7,335 nt of DNA, taken from contig DGIK01000005.1 in the NCBI GenBank assembly GCA_002393195.1, positions 1 to 7,335 on the forward strand, read 5' to 3'. The notes beneath the pieces are model-generated. The model ran no database searches. It saw only the letters and a program-made list of their open reading frames with translations, and was not told where the DNA came from. Within the stretch, counting starts at the first letter, position 1, and each line of letters starts with the position of its first letter. This stretch comes from Bacteroidales bacterium UBA3824 (GTDB lineage Bacteria > Bacteroidota > Bacteroidia > Bacteroidales > UBA3824). Shown here in pieces: positions 1 to 4,689 of the stretch. The translations under genes were made by a program, and so were the position numbers.

Positions 1-160
1 TGCATTATGAATTATGCATTGAATTTAGCATTATTTTTGTAGAATTTTTTTTCAAAAAAAGTTTCTTTATAGCAACAATTAGTTATATATTTGTCGTTTG
101 ATAATGGTAGGGGGCGTATGACCGCCGCCATTATAAACAAACATTGAAATACAATAAGAT
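1..160. other. AT-rich upstream intergenic region
   Basis: No credible gene is visible here. The left edge carries degenerate ATTATGAATT-like sequence (TGCATTATGAATTATGCA with 5-base inverted ends). A run of eight T, one C and seven A follows around 46-60. The rest is leader for the lipoprotein gene at 161. The A/T tracts just upstream of the candidate promoter could act as UP-like or bent DNA, but that is inference. Any gene to the left ends outside the window. Confidence 0.6.
62..93 (+). promoter_or_regulatory. Candidate Bacteroidetes-type promoter for the lipoprotein gene
   Basis: TATATTTG at 86-93 matches the Bacteroidetes sigma-ABfr -7 consensus TAnnTTTG. A weak -33 candidate, TTTC at 62-65, lies 20 bases upstream, which fits the usual spacing although the consensus is TTTG. 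Transcription would begin near 98-101 and leave a leader of about 60 bases before the ATG at 161. The -7 match is seen directly; promoter activity is inferred. Confidence 0.5.
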
Positions 161-1033
161 ATGAAAGGAATACAGCAAGCATGTTGGGCATTGACGTTGG
201 CTGCCGTGCTGGTATCTGGGTGCGGTGGCGCGCCGCAGACTGGTACACAGACCAAGCAGGAGCTTCGCGACAGCGCGAAGGTGAAGGCATCAGCATACGA
301 AGGTGCGATGGTTTACTATTCGCTGCCTTCGCCGCTCGAAGTGGCGTACATTGTGGAAAATTCTGGCATCAACTACGAGCCGGGCGTGCTCCACAAGACA
401 GAGCTTGGTGTGAGATACTCTACCACAAGATCGCAGGCTGTCAACTTAGGCATCTACGGCTCCGACCTCAGCTACTCCATACTCTTCAATCAGCAGCAGG
501 TTGCGCTCAAATACCTCGATTGCATCAAGGATTTGAGTGCGGGTCTCGATGTGTTTGATACCACATCTATCAAGAAGCTCCGCGCAATGGAGGAAAATAT
601 TCACGACAAAGAAAAGTTAAAAAAGATAGTAGCTCAGACTTTTTTCCATTCTGATGCGTTACTTAAAGAAAACAGCCGTCGTCCCACTGCCATAATGATA
701 GTGGCGGGCATGTGGATAGAAAGCCTGTATATAGCCACGCAGCTGTCGGGCGGCAATCCCGATTCCAATCCGTCGCTTGCACGGTGCATCGTGGAGCAGG
801 GTTTGGTGTTCGACGACCTGTTGGGAATGTTGTCGTCGGTGCCGGGCAATGATGACGTAGCCTACATCAAGAGCAAGATAGAGATTATCGGCAAGGATTA
901 TGACAAAATCAAAAGCACGCTCGGCGGTACATTCGTATTTACAGGCGAGCATTTGACGATAGACGAGGCGGCGTTCAAGCGCATCTGCGACGATGTCAAG
1001 GCGGTAAGGACGGAATTGACGGAGCTGTTTTAG
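161..1033 (+). CDS. Predicted lipoprotein of a Bacteroidetes family of unknown function
   Basis: This 290-residue protein starts with a lipoprotein signal peptide: K2, a hydrophobic stretch at about residues 7-18, and a lipobox V18-S19-G20-C21, so C21 should be lipidated. The residues after C21 (GGAPQTGTQ) contain no acidic surface-export signal, which favours a periplasm-facing anchor. The mature part looks mainly helical. Conspicuous segments are YYSLPSP (52-58), NLGIYGSDLSY (95-105) and AGMWIESLYIA (182-192). I recall similar segments from uncharacterised Bacteroidetes lipoproteins of this length, but cannot search to confirm. No catalytic motif is visible. The ATG is well placed because an in-frame TAA lies two codons upstream (155-157). 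It is followed 47 bases later by a secreted-protein gene with the same start context, suggesting an operon. Function unknown. Confidence 0.88.
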   Translation: MKGIQQACWALTLAAVLVSGCGGAPQTGTQTKQELRDSAKVKASAYEGAMVYYSLPSPLEVAYIVENSGINYEPGVLHKTELGVRYSTTRSQAVNLGIYGSDLSYSILFNQQQVALKYLDCIKDLSAGLDVFDTTSIKKLRAMEENIHDKEKLKKIVAQTFFHSDALLKENSRRPTAIMIVAGMWIESLYIATQLSGGNPDSNPSLARCIVEQGLVFDDLLGMLSSVPGNDDVAYIKSKIEIIGKDYDKIKSTLGGTFVFTGEHLTIDEAAFKRICDDVKAVRTELTELF

Positions 1034-1080
1034 CAATTTTTTCGGATCTAAGTGTGTAACAACATAGCAACAGTTAAGAT

Positions 1081-1587
1081 ATGAAGAAAGTAATATTATT
1101 CTCTCTTATGATGTGGCTTGCGGGGCTTGGCGTTGCCAAGGCGCAATGCCGTGAGTACATCGAGGCGATAGCCGAATCGGAGCTCGAGCCATACGTGCTT
1201 GATGGCAATTTTGAGAGCCCCATTTTGTCGGAAGGCGAATCTGTGGAGTATTATAGGACGTTTATGTCGGGTCTCAATTACAAGATTGATGTCTGCGGCA
1301 TGGAGATGTTCTTCAAGGAGATAACGATTTCGGAAGTGGAGAAGAAGGACAACGGCAAGCGCATTGTCAAAAATGTGCTGTTCAAAAACTTCGGCAAGAA
1401 CACCGAAGACCAGATAATCACCACCTCCAACGGCGAATCGTTGCCGCTCAATGGATTGACCTTCTATGAGTTTACCCCCGACCATACCATGGAGCTGCTC
1501 ATAAAGGTGAAGATAGTGCCCTTTGAAGGCGGCGGCGGTGCCAAACTCGAAGGATGCCTCGGCATACTCGTTGGATTCTCCAATTAG
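1081..1587 (+). CDS. Small secreted protein of unknown function
   Basis: This 168-residue protein has a classical signal peptide: KK at 2-3, a hydrophobic core to about residue 18, and a likely cleavage after A19-K20-A21. The mature chain is about 147 residues and looks mostly beta. Cysteines are at 23, 72 and 159, and C23 sits directly after the predicted cleavage region, so disulfides are possible. Recognisable stretches are PYVLDGNF (37-44), YRTFMSGLNYKIDVC (58-72) and GCLGILVGF (158-166). This pattern resembles uncharacterised secreted Bacteroidetes proteins often found beside lipoproteins like the preceding one, by recall only. GGGG at 150-153 is probably a loop. The start is fixed by an in-frame TAA two codons upstream (1075-1077). 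It probably shares the upstream promoter, since no promoter motif was seen in the 47-base gap. Function unknown. Confidence 0.85.
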   Translation: MKKVILFSLMMWLAGLGVAKAQCREYIEAIAESELEPYVLDGNFESPILSEGESVEYYRTFMSGLNYKIDVCGMEMFFKEITISEVEKKDNGKRIVKNVLFKNFGKNTEDQIITTSNGESLPLNGLTFYEFTPDHTMELLIKVKIVPFEGGGGAKLEGCLGILVGFSN

Positions 1588-1668
1588 TGAGCTTGCTGGT
1601 CTGTAATGGACTTAAAAATTAATATCAACAATCAAAGATAAAAGTAAAGACAATTTATTAACCCAAAA

Positions 1669-2181
1669 ATGAAATTCAAAGGAAAATTCGATGCTGATTG
1701 CATCGATGTAGCCAGCTCTCGTGGCAATGCCATGAGCTGTGCAGGCAAAAGGAAGAGCCATGTGGAAGAAGACGACATGGTGTTGGACGATGATTATGTG
1801 GATGGCGACGGCGACGGCGACGACGACCTCGACACCGATTCCCTGCTCGACCAGTTTGACGACGACATCGAGGGGGTGGATCTTTCTGACCTCGACCTCG
1901 AAGATTTTGCCGGCGAGTTTGGCGACGACGATGACGAAGAAGACGACTTCGACGACGATTTTGACGACGACGATTCGCCTCGTTCTGGCAAGCGTCGCCA
2001 CAAGGACGATGACGACGATGACATCTACGATGAAGACGAAATCGACGACAGCGCGTTCTACAACGACGAGTTTAAGGATTTTGACAATTATACCACCATC
2101 TCAGATTTCGACGACGACCTCGATACGTACATCCAGAATGAGGATGGCGGTTTTTACGACGATTATGACAGCAGGTATTAA
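1669..2181 (+). CDS. Extremely aspartate-rich acidic protein
   Basis: This 170-residue protein has about 59 Asp and 11 Glu, roughly 41 percent acidic, against about 14 Lys/Arg. Its net charge is therefore near -56. The N-terminal 30 residues are basic to neutral (MKFKGKF, GKRKS) with no convincing signal peptide or membrane segment, so a cytoplasmic location is the default. Acidic blocks at 34-58, 61-79 and 85-102 are split by a basic patch, SPRSGKRRHK (103-112). More acidic sequence and a Tyr/Phe-rich tail follow. DGDGDGDDD (45-53) resembles calcium-binding DxDxDG loops, but no helices like those of an EF-hand are evident. DDDLDT occurs twice (51-56, 148-153). Aspartate is encoded by mixed GAC and GAT. 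The protein is probably disordered; cation binding or basic-protein mimicry is inference. It starts 81 bases after the secreted-protein gene. The A-rich leader (CCCAAAA before the ATG) supports this start. Confidence 0.75.
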   Translation: MKFKGKFDADCIDVASSRGNAMSCAGKRKSHVEEDDMVLDDDYVDGDGDGDDDLDTDSLLDQFDDDIEGVDLSDLDLEDFAGEFGDDDDEEDDFDDDFDDDDSPRSGKRRHKDDDDDDIYDEDEIDDSAFYNDEFKDFDNYTTISDFDDDLDTYIQNEDGGFYDDYDSRY

Positions 2182-2194
2182 AACCTGCCGTCGT
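2165..2194. terminator. Hairpin in the convergent gap, possible bidirectional terminator
   Basis: GCAGGT (2171-2176) and ACCTGC (2183-2188) pair perfectly around the 6-base loop ATTAAA. After an A/C mismatch, the stem continues outward with GAC/GTC and two weaker pairs. The left arm and loop include the TAA stop (2179-2181) of the acidic-protein gene, and the right arm ends 14 bases before the S41 peptidase stop at 2209. On the plus strand only a short TCTTAT follows, and on the minus strand there is no T tract. It is a fair hairpin but a weak intrinsic terminator by sequence. Confidence 0.45.
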
Positions 2195-2208
2195 CTTATC
2201 GCGCACAC

Positions 2209-3807
2209 CTACTCAAAATGTTTCCAATATGACTGCGGATCGGCTATGAGACTCATTGCGGCTTTGTAGTCGCTGTCGTAGTCATTGAGGATTTGCCTGT
2301 ATTCATTGTTACCGTATAATACAAGGGCTATGCACGCCTTGATTTCTACCTTGAGGCGGTAGTCCTTGTTGGTGGGTGTGTTGAATTCCTCCATTACGTT
2401 TTGCAGCTTGTATGCATTGTCTTTTAGGTATCTGCGAAACGCTTCCACCATTAAGTCAGATATTTTGAAATTGTTGTAAAACCTATTGAAACTCCCGTAT
2501 TTTGTCGAGAGCCTTGCTCGGTGTGTATTTACGTATTCGTATGCAAAATTTTCCACATTGAATGCGTAGAGGCTGTCATGCACTTGTTTTGGTATGTTGG
2601 TGGAATCTTCCGGCACGAATATGTCGGGGATTACGCCCATCTCGCCGTAAACGGTGCGGTGTTTCATCACGGTCTTGTACATAGGCTTGCCGGCTGTAGA
2701 TATGCTGTCGCGGACGAGGTGTTCCTTGCGGTATTTGCGTGTGGATGTCTCGTTGTAATAGCTGTCGAAATTGCCCCGTATGTATGGCTTTTGGATGCAG
2801 CGTCCCGACGGCGAATATATCCTGCCGTTGGTGATGCTCAGTTTGGAGCCGTCTTTAAGCCATATTATCTGCTGTGTGAGAGCCTTGCCGTAGCTTCGGC
2901 GTCCTATGACCACGCCACGGTCGTTGTCCTGCACGGAGCTTGCCACTACTTCGCTTGCCGATGCGCTGTTTTCATTGACGAGGATGTAGATGCGGCTGTT
3001 TTTGAGCAGTCCGGTCTTGTCGGCAAATTCTGCCTTGGATTCGTCGTCGGCGGCGTATGTGGTGAATATGGTGCAGTTTTCCGGGATGATGTGGTTGCAG
3101 ATTTGTACGCAGGGGTTGAGCGTGCCGCCCGGATTGTCGCGCAGGTCCATGATTACGTTGCGGAGCCTCTTGCGACCGCAGGAGGAGAGAGCCTTGTCAA
3201 ATTCGTCGCCGGTGAATTTGGTGAATGTGCTTATCCTGATGTAGGTGGTGCTGTCGTTTGGTGAGTATAGAGCATCGATGGTGGAACGAGGCGTCTTGCT
3301 CGTGGGAATGATGTACCTTTTGGTGCCCTTGCCGCGTATCACGCTGATTGTTAGCGTGTCTTTGCGCGAATTGATGATTCCGAGAATTTCCTCGTTGGTG
3401 AGTATGCGGTGTGTTACTGGCTGGTTGTTGATGCTATCTACCTGCATGCCCACCCGCAATCCCGCCTTGCGAGCGGGACTTTTGGGCGATACGGATATTA
3501 TGGTGAGAGTGTCGTCAAAGTAGCGGCAAGCTGCTCCTATGCCTATTTTTTCGTAGCTTTGCTGCCGCTGCTCCTCTTCCGCTTCTGCGGACGTCTTGTA
3601 GGTGGTGTGCGGGTCCAGCTGTCTGAAGAGCATTTTGATGGCGTTGTCGATGAGACGCTCCTGATTGATGGTGTCGGGGTATGTCTCTGTGACAATTCTC
3701 ATTACTTCATCAAATTTGTCGAGGCCCGTGGACAGGTCGCTTTGAGCCCTTGTGCCAGAGATTGCTAACAGCATTGCAGCTGTTATGAGTATTAGCTTTG
3801 TTTTCAT
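2209..3807 (-). CDS. Secreted C-terminal processing peptidase, family S41, with PDZ domain
   Basis: This is a 532-residue exported serine protease of the Prc/CtpA type, which trims or degrades envelope proteins from their C termini. A signal peptide covers residues 1-21 (cleavage near T-R-A|Q). A helical N-terminal region with LDPHTTY (64-70) follows, then a PDZ domain at about 88-165 that binds the substrate C terminus. The S41 core is at about 175-345 with DLRDNPGG (221-228). Aligned to E. coli Prc by motif, the catalytic residues are S283 (in SASASE), D294 and K308 (in SYGKA); all are present, so the enzyme should be active. The TGRCIQKPY-like segment (SGRCIQKPY, 334-342) and the roughly 130-residue C-terminal extension fit Bacteroidetes members. 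Its ATG overlaps the Sir2 stop as ATGA, suggesting translational coupling. The gene ends with TAG, 27 bases from the convergent acidic-protein gene. No specific substrate can be named. Confidence 0.95.
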   Translation of the reverse strand: MKTKLILITAAMLLAISGTRAQSDLSTGLDKFDEVMRIVTETYPDTINQERLIDNAIKMLFRQLDPHTTYKTSAEAEEEQRQQSYEKIGIGAACRYFDDTLTIISVSPKSPARKAGLRVGMQVDSINNQPVTHRILTNEEILGIINSRKDTLTISVIRGKGTKRYIIPTSKTPRSTIDALYSPNDSTTYIRISTFTKFTGDEFDKALSSCGRKRLRNVIMDLRDNPGGTLNPCVQICNHIIPENCTIFTTYAADDESKAEFADKTGLLKNSRIYILVNENSASASEVVASSVQDNDRGVVIGRRSYGKALTQQIIWLKDGSKLSITNGRIYSPSGRCIQKPYIRGNFDSYYNETSTRKYRKEHLVRDSISTAGKPMYKTVMKHRTVYGEMGVIPDIFVPEDSTNIPKQVHDSLYAFNVENFAYEYVNTHRARLSTKYGSFNRFYNNFKISDLMVEAFRRYLKDNAYKLQNVMEEFNTPTNKDYRLKVEIKACIALVLYGNNEYRQILNDYDSDYKAAMSLIADPQSYWKHFE

Positions 3808-4556
3808 TTACTGAATTTTTTCGCCTCCTTTGCTATTTCGGCAAGGGCGATGCCCGCCTTTTGTGGGATGTAGATGTCGGTGGTGCTGTGCGTGTAGGTG
3901 GATTCCGACGGGTTGATTTCGATGATGGTGGCGCCTCTCTCCTCTGCGATGATTGGCACGTGGCATGCAGGCATCACTTCTCCCGTGGTGCCTATTACGA
4001 GCATCAGGTCGGTCTTCTGCGCGAGGTCCAGCGATTCATTGAAGGCGTCGTTTGGTATTCCTTCCCCAAAGAAGATGAAGTCGGGTTTCAATACCGCGCC
4101 GCAGCTGCATCTCGGCGGTATTTTGTCGAGGTTTACGGTCTCGGTGGGGTAGGTCTTGTGGCATTTTTCACAAATCATCCTGCCGATGGTGCCGTGGTAT
4201 TCAATTACCTTGGAGCTGCCCGCCTTTTGGTGGAGGTTGTCGATGTTCATTGTGATGATTGCTTTCATCATGCCCATCTTTTCGAGTTCGGCGAGGGCGT
4301 AGTGAGCCGGATTTGGGGCAGCCTCTCCCCAGTGGTCGTAGAAAATTTCCTTGATGATTGCCCACGATTTTTCGGGTTGGCGGTGGAATGTGCTGAGAGT
4401 CAAGAATTCCGGGTCGTACTTGTTCCAAAGTCCGCCCTGACCCCTGAAAGGTGGAATGCCGCTTTCAACGCTGATTCCTGCGCCCGTGAAAGCTATCGGG
4501 TATTTCGCCTTGCTGATAAGTTCAGCTATCTGCGTGTAGTCCAAAGTGGTTTTCAT
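3804..4556 (-). CDS. Sir2-family NAD-dependent protein deacylase (sirtuin)
   Basis: This is a 250-residue cytoplasmic sirtuin that would remove acyl groups from lysines using NAD+, giving nicotinamide and O-acyl-ADP-ribose. Visible motifs are GAGIS (25-29), SGIPPFRG (32-39), NIDNLH (104-109), catalytic H121 in EYHG, and zinc ligands C129/C132 and C150/C152. They are followed by PDFIFFGE (158-165), IGTTGEVMPA (188-197) and INPS (214-217). Three positions differ from common sirtuins: P35 where many have Asp, M103 where Gln usually precedes the NID motif, and GTT for GTS. The Tyr/Arg pair that marks desuccinylases is not seen after the FRG motif, so deacetylation is more likely, though this is inferred. 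The start is the ATG at 4556 in an A-rich leader. An in-frame TTG at 4595 would add 13 Lys-rich residues and start inside the repeat array, so it was not chosen. The stop TGA overlaps the peptidase ATG. Confidence 0.94.
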   Translation of the reverse strand: MKTTLDYTQIAELISKAKYPIAFTGAGISVESGIPPFRGQGGLWNKYDPEFLTLSTFHRQPEKSWAIIKEIFYDHWGEAAPNPAHYALAELEKMGMMKAIITMNIDNLHQKAGSSKVIEYHGTIGRMICEKCHKTYPTETVNLDKIPPRCSCGAVLKPDFIFFGEGIPNDAFNESLDLAQKTDLMLVIGTTGEVMPACHVPIIAEERGATIIEINPSESTYTHSTTDIYIPQKAGIALAEIAKEAKKFSK

Positions 4557-4590
4557 TTGTTTTGTTGTTTTGTATAGTTTATATTCTTTT

Positions 4591-4689
4591 TTCAATTACT
4601 TCAATTACTTCAATTACTTCAATTACTTCAATTACTTCAATCACTTCAATCACTTCAATTACTTCAATTACTTCAATCACTTCAATTAC
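4591..4689. repeat. Tandem array of eleven 9-bp repeats
   Basis: The plus strand reads TTCAATTAC or TTCAATCAC in eleven uninterrupted units with no indels. Units 6, 7 and 10 from the left (4636-4644, 4645-4653, 4672-4680) carry C at position 7 and the other eight carry T. The array overlaps the stop codon of the histidine kinase gene (4686-4688) and ends about 35 bases before the sirtuin ATG. In the frame shared by kinase and sirtuin every unit reads stop-Leu-Lys. The T/C change only swaps TAA for TGA, giving eight TAA and three TGA stops in a row. The near-identical units suggest recent expansion by slippage. Possible roles are a regulator or RNA-binding site, a spacer, or a phase-variable region; none is shown. 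Confidence 0.97.

Noticed and set aside
46..60. T8-C-A7 tract as a terminator hairpin for an upstream gene
   Set aside because: It has no GC stem and almost no loop; it is more likely an AT-rich tract upstream of the promoter.
1034..1045. T run after the lipoprotein stop as an intrinsic terminator
   Set aside because: The only stem next to it is three base pairs (GCT/AGC), too weak, and the next gene follows closely in the same direction.
1612..2024. Val-rich and Ser-rich open frames antisense to the acidic gene
   Set aside because: GTC and TCG repeats on the complement keep these frames open by composition alone, and they have no supporting start context.
1739..2269. Thr-rich open frame on the plus strand overlapping the acidic gene
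   Set aside because: It is the out-of-frame reading of the GAC/GAT repeats; its Thr/Ser bias is produced by the repeated codons.
2521..3768. Long plus-strand open frames across the peptidase gene
   Set aside because: They are antisense shadows of a gene with complete catalytic and PDZ motifs, and show no domain of their own.
3798..4577. 259-codon plus-strand frame antisense to the sirtuin
   Set aside because: The minus strand has all sirtuin motifs; the plus-strand product is Val/Phe/Arg-rich without recognisable features.
4557..4595. Extended sirtuin start at TTG 4595
   Set aside because: It would start inside the repeat array and add a Lys-rich tail not seen in sirtuins; the ATG at 4556 lies just before the expected first helix.
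4591..4680. Val-Ile-Glu repeat peptide encoded on the minus strand by the array
   Set aside because: The frame could only start at GTG within a repeat unit and ends about 33 codons later after Lys-Arg-Ile; no leader supports it.
4591..4689. CRISPR array
   Set aside because: The units are 9 bp and directly adjacent with no spacers, and there are no cas genes in the window.
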